DNA of 50,864 nucleotides from Pseudomonas gingeri. GTDB lineage: Bacteria; Pseudomonadota; Gammaproteobacteria; Pseudomonadales; Pseudomonadaceae. Every line of letters begins with the position of its first letter. Position 1 is the stretch's first letter. This document shows positions 25,117-32,853 of this stretch, piece by piece. Made by a program: the position numbers and the translations under genes. Below the pieces are notes generated by a model. That model did no database searches. It saw only the letters and a program-made list of their open reading frames with translations, and was not told where the DNA came from. The DNA is taken from assembly GCF_013386165.1 (NCBI RefSeq), contig NZ_JACAOS010000011.1, forward strand, positions 74,541-125,404, given 5' to 3'.

Positions 25117-25195
25117 CTGTCAGAAATGACAGGTACAGATGAGTCGAGCTGCCTGAAATCCCCCCTCAAAGGGGACGCAAAGGCGCTAAGCTAGC
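25117..25195 (+). promoter_or_regulatory. Structured leader of the histidine kinase gene
   Basis: The 196-bp gap before the kinase contains a hairpin CTGTCA-GAAA-TGACAG (25117-25132) with a GNRA loop, a second stem CCCC-TCAAA-GGGG (25162-25174), directly followed by ACGCAAAGG (25175-25183), and GCTA-AGC-TAGC (25185-25195). GGGGACGCAAAGG resembles the 3' core of GEMM (c-di-GMP-I) riboswitches, but the 5' core (AAGGGCAAACC) is not found. A cis-acting RNA is possible; CTGTCAGAAATGACAG may instead be a protein operator. Confidence 0.4.
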
Positions 25196-25230
25196 CGTCA
25201 CACTGGCGTCTCCCCTTCGAGGTAACGAGC

Positions 25231-26370
25231 ATGCACCTATCGACGTTTATCGTGCAGCAGGTCGACAGCATCGTCGATGAGTGGGAGCAGTTCGCCAAAA
25301 CCCTGACCCCAGCCGCGGATGCCATGGGCCGGGTCGCCTTGCGCGACCATGCCAAATCGATCCTGCTGGCCGCCGCCCGGGACATGGAGACCGCCCAGAG
25401 CGTCAGCGAACAGACGGCCAAGTCCAAGGGCGACAGCCAGGACAGCAGTTCCAGCCTCGACGTCGCCGCCGCCAGCCATGGTGAACTGCGCCACACCGCC
25501 GGTTTCGACCTGATGCAGATGACCTCGGAGTTCCGTCATCTGCGCGCCTGCGTAATTCGCCGCTGGGTCGCCAGCCTGGCGTCACCGGAGCTGGGGCATT
25601 TCCAGGAGATGATTCGCTTCAACGAAGCCATCGACGAAGCCCTGACCGAATCCACCGCCGCCTATGCCGAACAGGTGAACCGTTCACGGGATATCTTCCT
25701 GGCCATTCTCGGCCATGACCTGCGGGCGCCCTTGCAGGCGGTGAGCATGTCCACCGAAATGCTGGTGCGCAAGAATCGGCTCGATGCCGACGGCCTGGTG
25801 TATATCGCCAGCATCAAGCGCGGCACCCGACATATGGGCAGCATGATCAGTGACCTGCTGGAGTTTGTCCGCAGCCGCCTGGGCAGCAGCCTGCCCATCG
25901 ACCCGGCGCCGATGGACCTGAGCAGCGCGGCGAAAGCCGTGATCAATGAAGCCTGGGCCGGGCAACCGGATTGCCTGCCGCTGCTGAAGGTGGAAGGCGA
26001 TGTCCACGGGATGTGGGATCGCGGGCGTATCGAGCAATTGCTGCAAAACCTGATCGGCAATGCCTTGCAGCATGGCGCCAGCCATCGACCGCTGACCCTG
26101 ACCCTGGCAGGTGGCGCGGACAAGGTCAGCCTGACCATGCACAACTTCGGCACGCCGATCCCGCCAGAAGCCGTGGCGACACTCTTCGATCCGCTGGTAC
26201 GCGGCGCCAGCGAAGAAATCGGCCAGCCGGGCACCGCCACCAGCCTGGGATTGGGGTTGTTTATCGCCAAGGAAGTGGTGATCGCCCACCAGGGCACGAT
26301 AGAGGTCAGTTCCAGCGCCGAGGACGGCACCTGCTTTACCGTGGTCCTGCCCAGAATCTCACGGGCCTGA
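25231..26370 (+). CDS. Soluble sensor histidine kinase with RsbRD-like N-terminus
   Basis: The 379-residue kinase has no membrane segment. Residues 1-140 are a helical input region (VDEWEQFAKTL, HAKSILLAAARDME, FRHLRACVIRRW) of the kind seen in RsbR/RsbT co-antagonist-like N-termini. The dimerisation/phosphoacceptor helix follows with H162 (AILGHDLRAPLQA), then the ATPase domain with N box NLIGNALQHG and G boxes including LGLGLFIAKEVV. It should autophosphorylate on H162 and pass phosphate to a response regulator, but none is adjacent, so it is an orphan. GAGG at 25219 sets the start. The leader has several hairpins. Confidence 0.88.
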   Translation: MHLSTFIVQQVDSIVDEWEQFAKTLTPAADAMGRVALRDHAKSILLAAARDMETAQSVSEQTAKSKGDSQDSSSSLDVAAASHGELRHTAGFDLMQMTSEFRHLRACVIRRWVASLASPELGHFQEMIRFNEAIDEALTESTAAYAEQVNRSRDIFLAILGHDLRAPLQAVSMSTEMLVRKNRLDADGLVYIASIKRGTRHMGSMISDLLEFVRSRLGSSLPIDPAPMDLSSAAKAVINEAWAGQPDCLPLLKVEGDVHGMWDRGRIEQLLQNLIGNALQHGASHRPLTLTLAGGADKVSLTMHNFGTPIPPEAVATLFDPLVRGASEEIGQPGTATSLGLGLFIAKEVVIAHQGTIEVSSSAEDGTCFTVVLPRISRA

Positions 26371-26389
26371 CCCGGACCGCGTCATCGTT

Positions 26390-26485
26390 CATCGCCGGCA
26401 AGCCGGCTCCCACAAGGGGTTTGTGCCCGCCACAAACGCCTTGTCCGACACAGTCCCCCTGTAGGAGCTGGCTTGCCAGCGATCC
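26390..26485. repeat. Two REP elements in outward (everted) arrangement
   Basis: One copy (26390-26414, GCCGGCAAGCCGGCTCC) and a second (26460-26485, GGAGCTGGCTTGCCAGCG) point the opposite way to the usual doublets and belong to different subtypes. They look like two separate singlets, or the edges of two REPINs, in the gap between the kinase and cbpM. Confidence 0.8.
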
Positions 26486-26514
26486 GCCGCAGGCGGCCAT
26501 TCACGCCGACACCG

Positions 26515-26820
26515 TCACTCGTGCACAAAGCGCCCCAGGCGCTGGCGCAGCATCTGGTTCTCCGTGCGCAGCAACTGCACCTCTTCCAGCAGGTCCAGCG
26601 CCAGGGCGACGCCTTCCCACTCCAGCTCCAGCTCGCGGTGCAGCTTCACCGCGCGACGGGCGATGCCCGGCGCTTCGTTGCCAAACCGCCAGGCCTCGGG
26701 CGAGCGCCCCTGAGGTTCAAGAATGCCGTGTTCGACGATTTCGATCACGAAGGCGACCGGTAGTTGGGTCTCCTCACAAAAAGCCTGCATATCCAGTTGA
26801 ACGCTCAAAGGGCTGCTCAT
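26515..26820 (-). CDS. cbpM: Chaperone modulator CbpM
   Basis: The 101-residue protein is a MerR-like small helical protein that binds the J-domain of CbpA and inhibits it. Seen: LDMQAFCEETQLPVAFVIEIVEHGILEP (HTH-like start), ARRAVKLHRELELEWEGVALALDLLEE and a C-terminal coiled helix LRTENQMLRQRLG. It lies directly after cbpA (3 bp between the cbpA stop side and this start) in the same direction, the usual cbpA-cbpM order, so inhibitor and chaperone are made together. Confidence 0.93.
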   Translation of the reverse strand: MSSPLSVQLDMQAFCEETQLPVAFVIEIVEHGILEPQGRSPEAWRFGNEAPGIARRAVKLHRELELEWEGVALALDLLEEVQLLRTENQMLRQRLGRFVHE

Positions 26821-26823
26821 GAT

Positions 26824-27774
26824 TTAGCTACTCCATTGCTCTCTCGGGTCGAAGGCGGCCTTTTTCGCCAGTTCCTGCCACAACGCCTTGACGGCGTCGT
26901 CGTTCTGCCGGGGCATCACGGCCTTGAGTTGCACGAACAGATAACCGCGCTCCCCGGCCTTGTTCAACAAACCATGGCCCTTGGCCCGCATGCGCTGGCC
27001 GTTCTGGCTGCCGGCCGGGACCTTGAGGTTGATCTTGCCGGTCAGGGTCGGCACCGCGACTTCCGCGCCCAGCGCCAATTCCCAGGGCGCCAGCGGCAGG
27101 GTGATGATCAGGTTCTCACCTTCGACATCAAACTTGGGGTGAGGTGCGAAACGAATCGTCAGGTACAGGTCACCACTCGCCCCGCCGCCGACGCCCGGCG
27201 CGCCCTGGCCCTTGAGGCGGATACGCTCGCCATCGCTGACACCGGCCGGAATCTTCACGTTCAGGCTCTTGCTGGTGTTGCTGACATGCTGCCCGGCGGC
27301 GTTGTGCTGCGGAATCTGGAAGCTGACCTTCTTCGACTCGTTCGAAAGGCTTTCTTCCAGGAAAATCGGTAATTCCAGTTCCACGTCCTGCCCTCGCCGA
27401 CCGGCGCTGCGGCCCGGTTGCCCATTACCAAAACCATTGCCGCGCGAGCCGAAGATCGAACTGAAGAAGTCCGAGAAGTCGCCCGTGTCCGCGCCGCCGC
27501 CACCGAAACCGCCACGGCCCTGCCAACCCGGCGGGCCCTGGAACGGCTGGCCATGCTGGCCGTATTTGCGCAGGTCGTCGTACTCGGCGCGCTTGTCGGC
27601 GCTTTTCAGCGCTTCATAGGCTTCGGAGGCATCCTTGAATTTCGCCTCGGCGTCCTTTTCCTTGCTGACATCCGGGTGGTACTTGCGTGCCAGCTTGCGA
27701 TACGCGGCCTTGATGGTCTTGTCGTCCGCCGTCGGCTCCACGCCCAGGATCTTGTAATAGTCTTTGAAGTCCAT
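26824..27774 (-). CDS. cbpA: Curved-DNA-binding protein / DnaJ-class co-chaperone CbpA
   Basis: The 316-residue J-domain protein has the domain at residues 1-70 with HPD at 33-35 ([12 protein letters not shown]), a glycine/phenylalanine-rich linker ([24 protein letters not shown]) and the two C-terminal beta domains ([50 protein letters not shown]). It lacks a zinc-finger, as expected for CbpA rather than DnaJ. It stimulates Hsp70 and binds curved DNA. It is divergent from a YegD-type Hsp70 gene 310 bp away, so a chaperone pair is split by one regulatory region. Confidence 0.95.
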   Translation of the reverse strand: MDFKDYYKILGVEPTADDKTIKAAYRKLARKYHPDVSKEKDAEAKFKDASEAYEALKSADKRAEYDDLRKYGQHGQPFQGPPGWQGRGGFGGGGADTGDFSDFFSSIFGSRGNGFGNGQPGRSAGRRGQDVELELPIFLEESLSNESKKVSFQIPQHNAAGQHVSNTSKSLNVKIPAGVSDGERIRLKGQGAPGVGGGASGDLYLTIRFAPHPKFDVEGENLIITLPLAPWELALGAEVAVPTLTGKINLKVPAGSQNGQRMRAKGHGLLNKAGERGYLFVQLKAVMPRQNDDAVKALWQELAKKAAFDPREQWSS

Positions 27775-28084
27775 CTAAGGATCACCATCCGTTATTCGAT
27801 ATCGCGCCGCTCGGCAAGACACAGCATGCGCGCATCGGCGCGATAAAGATTGACCGATCTCAAGGCTGTGACTCAGGGGCGCTGCAGAAGTTTATCGGCC
27901 GTTACTGCGATTTCTTGTCATCAACCGCTACAGTCCGAACCAATGACTGCAAGTTTGGGGACAATTGCCCGCCTTTCAAGTCCAAGCGCTTACAAGAAGC
28001 GCTATTTAACGGATCACCGGCCTTCGAATCCGCGCGCGACTGGCATACACTGCGCGGCCGTTTTGCAACCGGAACCCGAACACC
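27775..28084. other. Divergent intergenic region, cbpA / yegD
   Basis: This 310-bp stretch has no credible gene. On the plus strand, TACACT at 28046-28051 with TTCGAA 17 bp upstream (28023-28028) is a weak sigma-70-like promoter for the Hsp70 gene. No clear heat-shock (sigma-32) promoter was found for cbpA. No REP element is present. Confidence 0.4.
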
Positions 28085-29350
28085 ATGAACAACGCCTCTC
28101 CGGCCCGTGCCTGCGGCATCGACTTCGGCACCTCCAACTCCACCGTCGGCTGGATACGTCCCGGCATGGAAACGCTGATCGCGCTGGAAGACGACAAGAT
28201 CACCCTGCCTTCGGTGGTCTTCTTCAATTTCGAGGAGCGCCGTCCGGTCTATGGCCGGCTGGCCCTGCATGAATACCTGGAAGGCTACGAAGGCCGGCTG
28301 ATGCGCTCGCTCAAGAGCCTGCTGGGCTCCAAGCTGATCAAGCACGATACCAGCGTGCTCGGCACGGCCATGCCGTTCAAGGATCTGCTGGGGCTGTTTA
28401 TCGCCCAATTGAAGCAACGCGCCGAAGCGGCCGCCGGACGTGAGTTCGAGCAGGTGGTGCTGGGCCGTCCGGTGTTCTTCGTCGACGAAGACCCGGTCGC
28501 CGACCAGGAAGCCGAAGACACCCTGGCCGGTGTCGCGAAGAAGCTCGGCTTCAAGGACGTGTCCTTCCAGTACGAGCCCATCGCTGCGGCCTTCGACTAC
28601 GAGTCGACCCTGGACCGTGAAGAGCTGGTACTGATCGTCGACATCGGCGGTGGTACCTCGGACTTTTCCCTGGTGCGCCTGTCGCCTGAGCGCCGGGACC
28701 TGGACAACCGCCACGACGACATCCTCGCCACCGGCGGCGTGCACATCGGCGGGACCGACTTCGACAAGCAACTGAGCTTGCAAGGCGTGATGCCGCTGTT
28801 CGGCTACGGCAGCCGGATGAAGAGCGGTGCCTATATGCCCACCAGCCATCACATGAACCTGGCGACCTGGCACACCATCAACTCGGTGTATTCGCAGAAG
28901 ACCCAGCTGGCCCTGGGCAGCATGCGCTACGACATCGAGGACACCGGCGGTATCGATCGCCTGTTCAACCTGATCGAACAGCGCGCCGGGCACTGGCTGG
29001 CGATGGAAATCGAGGAAACCAAGATCGAGCTGACCCATGCCGCGCAACGCCATGTGCCGCTGGACCGTATCGAACCGGGCTTGAGCGTGGAATTGACGCG
29101 GGCGTTGTTCGAGTCGGCCATCGACAGCCTGCTGAGCCGTATCCGCACCAGCGTCACCCAGTTGCTCGGCGATGCCGGGGTGGGTGTCGAGCAGGTCGAC
29201 ACGGTGTTCTTCACCGGCGGTTCCAGCGCCATTCCGGCACTGCGCCAGAGCGTGTCGGCGATGTTGCCCAATGCCCGACATGTGGAAGGGAATATCTTCG
29301 GCAGCATCGGCAGCGGTTTGGCGATCGAGGCGAAGAAGCGCTACGGCTGA
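28085..29350 (+). CDS. yegD: Hsp70-family protein, YegD type
   Basis: The 421-residue protein carries only the actin-like ATPase fold of Hsp70: phosphate loop 1 CGIDFGTSNSTVGWI, phosphate 2 LIVDIGGGTSDFSLVRL and adenosine site FFTGGSSAIPALRQSV. It lacks the long C-terminal substrate domain of DnaK, as YegD proteins do. The role of YegD in E. coli is unclear; ATP-dependent chaperoning is inferred. It is divergent from cbpA and ends in a hairpin before the convergent AI-2E family gene. Confidence 0.92.
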   Translation: MNNASPARACGIDFGTSNSTVGWIRPGMETLIALEDDKITLPSVVFFNFEERRPVYGRLALHEYLEGYEGRLMRSLKSLLGSKLIKHDTSVLGTAMPFKDLLGLFIAQLKQRAEAAAGREFEQVVLGRPVFFVDEDPVADQEAEDTLAGVAKKLGFKDVSFQYEPIAAAFDYESTLDREELVLIVDIGGGTSDFSLVRLSPERRDLDNRHDDILATGGVHIGGTDFDKQLSLQGVMPLFGYGSRMKSGAYMPTSHHMNLATWHTINSVYSQKTQLALGSMRYDIEDTGGIDRLFNLIEQRAGHWLAMEIEETKIELTHAAQRHVPLDRIEPGLSVELTRALFESAIDSLLSRIRTSVTQLLGDAGVGVEQVDTVFFTGGSSAIPALRQSVSAMLPNARHVEGNIFGSIGSGLAIEAKKRYG

Positions 29351-29357
29351 AACAGCG

Positions 29358-29386
29358 GGCAGGTGATGCTAACCCCATCGCCTGCC
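29358..29386. terminator. Hairpin between convergent yegD and AI-2E family genes
   Basis: GGCAGGTGATG (29358-29368) and CATCGCCTGCC (29376-29386) form an 11-bp stem with one G-T pair and a 7-nt loop, 7 nt after yegD. No T-run follows on either side, so it is a probable but not certain terminator for both genes. Confidence 0.5.
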
Positions 29387-29403
29387 AGGCGCTCGCGAGG
29401 GCG

Positions 29404-30414
29404 TCAGACCAACTCGGCGAGCTTCAGCTCGCTCTTGATGTAGGCATAATAAATCGGCCCCGCCACCACCCCGGGCAGGCCGAACGCGGCCTCACACACC
29501 AGCATGGCCATGAGCAATTCCCAGGACTTGGCACTGATCTGCCCGCCGACGATCCGTGCGTTGAGAAAGTATTCCAGCTTGTGGATAAACATCAGGTAAC
29601 CCAGCGCCGCCGCCGCGACCCAGATCGACAGCGACAGGCCGACGATGGTGATCAGGGTGTTGGACATCAGGTTGCCGATCACCGGCAATAGCCCGAGCAG
29701 AAAGGTCAGCACGATCAGGGTCTTGGTCAACGGCAGCTTGATCCCGCACAGCGGCAGGATCACCACCAGGAAGATCGAGGTGAACGCGGTGTTGAGCGCC
29801 GAGATCTTGATCTGCGCGAAGACGATATTGCGGAAGGCCTGCACCAGCAGCCGCAAACGGTCGAACAGCGCGGCCGCCAGGGGTTTGCGCTGGCTGACGT
29901 CAGAGGCATGCTGCAAGGCCACGATCGCCCCCAGCACCATGCCGATCAGCAGGGTCACGAACATGTGCGCCGCGTCCTTGCCCACCAGTTGCAATTCGCT
30001 CAGGTGCTTGCTCAGCCATTCGCCGATAGCGACCTGGAACTCGGCCGCACTGGCCGGCAGATAAGCGTCGATAAACGGCGGCAACTGCCCACGGGCCTTG
30101 TCCACCACCACCATGAATTTTCCGAGGGACGCCCCGGGGTTTTCCGCTTCGTGCAGCAGAAAGCTGATGGCGCCTGCAAAGATCAGGCTCAGCACGCTGA
30201 CGATCAGGGTGCCCAATAACGCCACCGCCAGCCAACGCGCACGCCGCCCGGCAATCAGGTGTTCAAGCTTGGGCGTGAGCATGTTGACCAACTCGAATAC
30301 CAGCAGGCCGGCCAACAGGCTGGGGAGCAGGCGCAACGGCAACGCCAGCAATAACCCACCGAAAACAAGGATCACACTGGCCAGGACTACGTAACGCTGG
30401 GAAAACGCTGACAT
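29404..30414 (-). CDS. AI-2E family transporter (YdiK/TqsA-like permease)
   Basis: The 336-residue membrane protein has about seven to eight hydrophobic segments: VVLASVILVFGGLLLALPLRLLPSLLAGLLVF, WLAVALLGTLIVSVLSLIFAGAISFLL, the typical family stretch AALNTAFTSIFLVV-like (here SALNTAFTSIFLVVILPL), LIVLTFLLGLLPVIGNL and FGLPGVVAGPIYYAYIKSEL at the C-terminus. The family is named for an autoinducer-2 exporter, but many members export other things; the substrate here is not known. It has a large extracytoplasmic loop (VDKARGQLPPFIDAYL). No clear operon partner; psiF lies about 200 bp upstream in the same direction. Confidence 0.9.
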   Translation of the reverse strand: MSAFSQRYVVLASVILVFGGLLLALPLRLLPSLLAGLLVFELVNMLTPKLEHLIAGRRARWLAVALLGTLIVSVLSLIFAGAISFLLHEAENPGASLGKFMVVVDKARGQLPPFIDAYLPASAAEFQVAIGEWLSKHLSELQLVGKDAAHMFVTLLIGMVLGAIVALQHASDVSQRKPLAAALFDRLRLLVQAFRNIVFAQIKISALNTAFTSIFLVVILPLCGIKLPLTKTLIVLTFLLGLLPVIGNLMSNTLITIVGLSLSIWVAAAALGYLMFIHKLEYFLNARIVGGQISAKSWELLMAMLVCEAAFGLPGVVAGPIYYAYIKSELKLAELV

Positions 30415-30561
30415 ACAGCCTCAAAAAGAACGGCGCTAAAAGACAGGCAGTCTGCCAGCCTTCTTCTGGGAGGACCAGCGGCAGGCGCCAGAAGGACGAA
30501 GGCCCGGCATCTTAATGGAGGGTTATGACAGTCTGGTAATGCAACATCATGAAATTCTGCG

Positions 30562-30598
30562 GGAGCGAGCTTGCCCTGATCGCGAGCAAGCTCGCTCC
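30562..30598. repeat. Compact REP hairpin downstream of psiF
   Basis: GGAGCGAGCTTGC (30562-30574) and GCAAGCTCGCTCC (30586-30598) are perfect inverted arms separated by only 11 nt. It seems to be a REPIN shortened by deletion. Lying 16 nt past the psiF stop, it could end or protect that message. Confidence 0.85.
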
Positions 30599-30613
30599 GG
30601 CGAAGGCGGGAAA

Positions 30614-30994
30614 CTACTTTTTCTTCAGGCAAGTACTGATGTAGGTCTTGTACGCATCACCCTTGAGACCCTGGGGCCGGTTGGCGTTGCAGTCCTTCAT
30701 CTTCTGTTGCTGCGGTGTCAGTACCTTGGCCGGCGCGGCCGCAGTGGCAGCCTTGGTCGCGGGCGTGGCCGGCATCGCCGCCGGGGTGGCCGCTGGCGTC
30801 GCAGCCGGTGTCATGGCCGCCGCCGTGGTTTTCAGGCAATTGCTCATGAACGCCTTGCGCGCGTCGCCCGCCAGGTTCTGGGTCTTGGCGTCCGCGTTGC
30901 AAGTGCTCATCTTGCTTTGCTGAGCCGTCGCCGCAAACCCCTGCGCGCCAAGTAACAAGCCGATCAACAACAATGGGATACGGAGCATCTTCAT
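30614..30994 (-). CDS. psiF: PsiF family protein (phosphate-starvation-inducible type), two repeats
   Basis: The 126-residue protein has a signal peptide (MLRIPLLLIGLLLGAQGFA) and two PsiF repeats, MSTCNADAKTQNLAGDARKA-FMSNCLK and MKDCNANRPQGLKGDAYKTY-ISTCLKKK, each with a pair of cysteines. The repeats are joined by a low-complexity Ala/Pro/Thr linker (TPAATPAATPAAMPATPAT). It is exported; the function of PsiF is unknown. No clear Pho box was found upstream, so phosphate control is not supported here. Confidence 0.9.
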   Translation of the reverse strand: MKMLRIPLLLIGLLLGAQGFAATAQQSKMSTCNADAKTQNLAGDARKAFMSNCLKTTAAAMTPAATPAATPAAMPATPATKAATAAAPAKVLTPQQQKMKDCNANRPQGLKGDAYKTYISTCLKKK

Positions 30995-31078
30995 GGAGTT
31001 TTCTCCTTGTTACCGCACCGAAGGGCACGGCATGCTCTCAGTGTAGACAAACGCTGTTACACATCCAGCAGCGCCGGG

Positions 31079-31864
31079 CTAGGCCGGGCGGGCCTGGCGC
31101 CGGTACTGCTCCGGCGCACAACCGGCCTGGCGCTGGAACATTGCAATAAATGCCGAGGCGGTGCTGTAGCCCAGGTCAAAGGCGATTTCCTGCACGCTGC
31201 GGCCGGTTTCCAAAGCCTGCAGCGCGCCGATAAACCGCAGGCGCTGGCGCCACTCACCGAAGCTGATCCCCAGCTCGCGAACGAACAACCGCGCCAGGGT
31301 TCGTTCACTGACATGCAACTGCGCGGCCCACTGCGCCAGCGGGCGATTGTCCGCCGGGTCCTGCTGCAATCCCTCCAGCACCCTGAGCAAGGCCGGATCA
31401 TTGGAATACGGCAGGTAACAATGGTGCACCTTGGCCTGGCGCAACTGGTCCACCAGCACCTGGGCCAGGCGTACATCCGAAGGTGTGCTGGGCGTTTTCA
31501 CGTCCCGAAGGGCGAAGTCATTGAGGATCGCCTTGAGAATATCGCTGATGGCCAGGGTGCTCGCCTCAGCGGGCAAATCGCGGCAATGCTCCTCGGCCAG
31601 GTACACCGAACGGTAGACAATCGCCTGGGCATTGTGGGAGCTGTGCACGGTGTTCGGCGGTATCCACAGCGCATAACGCGACGGCGACATGAAGCGTTGG
31701 CCGGCTACTTCGTAGTGGATGACCCCATGGGACACATAGTCCAGCGAACCCCAGGGATGGCTGTGGGCCGCCGCATGCCGGCCGGGACCGAACTCGGCAT
31801 ACCGGAAGTACACCGAGGCCGGCAGAGAGGGAAAGTCGGGGATATCGATGTAGTGCTTGCCCAT
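31079..31864 (-). CDS. AraC-family transcriptional regulator with cupin sensor
   Basis: The 261-residue protein has an N-terminal cupin-like domain (AAHSHPWGSLDYVSHGVIHYEVAG, SPSRYALWIPPNTVHSSHN) and a C-terminal AraC HTH pair (LAQWAAQLHVSERTLARLFVRELG, SVQEIAFDLGYSTASAFIAMFQRQAG). The start MGKHYIDIPDF at 31864 is taken because a longer frame to 31978 would run into the divergent EamA gene. It is divergent from an EamA exporter 101 bp away and most likely controls it; the effector is not known. Confidence 0.9.
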   Translation of the reverse strand: MGKHYIDIPDFPSLPASVYFRYAEFGPGRHAAAHSHPWGSLDYVSHGVIHYEVAGQRFMSPSRYALWIPPNTVHSSHNAQAIVYRSVYLAEEHCRDLPAEASTLAISDILKAILNDFALRDVKTPSTPSDVRLAQVLVDQLRQAKVHHCYLPYSNDPALLRVLEGLQQDPADNRPLAQWAAQLHVSERTLARLFVRELGISFGEWRQRLRFIGALQALETGRSVQEIAFDLGYSTASAFIAMFQRQAGCAPEQYRRQARPA

Positions 31865-31965
31865 GCTGTCCGGATTCCAACGCAGATTGACCGGATCGAA
31901 GTATAGGCTTTTATCCAGACACGAGGATAATCCCCCCTCATTGACGATTCTGGTTGTAACCCCCC

Positions 31966-32841
31966 ATGCAATACGCATTTCCCCTGCTGGCGATCCTTAT
32001 CTGGGCCGGCAATACCGTGGTCAACAAGCTGGCGGTCGGCGCGATCTTCCCGGCGGAGATCGGCTTCTACCGCTGGTTGCTCGCGGGCCTGCTGTTTACC
32101 CCCTTCATGTTCAGGCAGGTCGTGGCCCACTGGGCCCAGATCCGCCCGAACCTGGGCCGGATCTTCGTGCTCGGGGTGCTCGGCATGGCGGTCTACCAGA
32201 GCCTGGCATATTTCGCCGCGACCCTGACCACCGCCACCAACATGGGCATCATCCTGTCGTTGATGCCCTTGATGTCGTTGACCCTGGCCATCCTCAGCCT
32301 CGGCCAGCGCCTGACCGCCGGCGCCTTGGCCGGGGCCGTGCTGTCATTTGCCGGGGTGCTGGTGGTGGTGTCGACCGGCAGCCTGACGGCGTTGCTGAGC
32401 CATGGCGTGAACCTGGGCGACGCGATGATGCTGATCGCGACCCTGGCCTATGCGATCTACAGCACCCTGTTGAAAAAATGGCAACTGCGCCTGCCACCGC
32501 TGGTGCTGCTGTACCTGCAGGTGCTGGTGGCGGTGGTGGTGTTGTTTCCGTTGTTCTGGCTGTCGCCGAAGGTCGGGCCGAACCTGCACAATGCCGGACT
32601 GGTGCTGTATGCCTGCCTGCTGGCCTCGATGCTGGCGCCACTGGCGTGGATGAGATCGGTCGCCACCCTCGGGCCGAGCCGGACCACCCTGTTCTTCAAC
32701 CTGCTGCCGCTGGTCACCGCGCTGATCGCCGCCGTGGTCCTGCATGAGGCGTTGGCGCTGTATCACCTGCTGGGCGGGGCGCTGACCCTTGGCGGGGTGA
32801 TTCTCTCGGAACGCTGGACCACACCTTTACGCCGCGCCTGA
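31966..32841 (+). CDS. EamA-family (DMT) transporter
   Basis: The 291-residue protein has ten predicted membrane helices in two EamA halves (FPLLAILIWAGNTVVNKLAV, ILSLMPLMSLTLAILSLG, then LYACLLASMLAPLAWMRSVA, LFFNLLPLVTALIAAVVLHEAL). Family members mostly export amino acids or other metabolites. It is divergent from an AraC/cupin regulator, a common pairing for substrate-induced exporters. No strong Shine-Dalgarno is seen before ATG 31966. It converges on the minus-strand FemAB-like gene with 12 bp between stops. Confidence 0.9.
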   Translation: MQYAFPLLAILIWAGNTVVNKLAVGAIFPAEIGFYRWLLAGLLFTPFMFRQVVAHWAQIRPNLGRIFVLGVLGMAVYQSLAYFAATLTTATNMGIILSLMPLMSLTLAILSLGQRLTAGALAGAVLSFAGVLVVVSTGSLTALLSHGVNLGDAMMLIATLAYAIYSTLLKKWQLRLPPLVLLYLQVLVAVVVLFPLFWLSPKVGPNLHNAGLVLYACLLASMLAPLAWMRSVATLGPSRTTLFFNLLPLVTALIAAVVLHEALALYHLLGGALTLGGVILSERWTTPLRRA

Positions 32842-32853
32842 TCCTGAGGCGCC

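Noticed and set aside
26390..26485. Rho-independent terminator after the histidine kinase
   Set aside because: The stems are REP elements in outward arrangement with no T-run.
31865..31978. Longer AraC regulator beginning at 31978
   Set aside because: It would overlap the divergent EamA start and adds residues not typical of the cupin domain.
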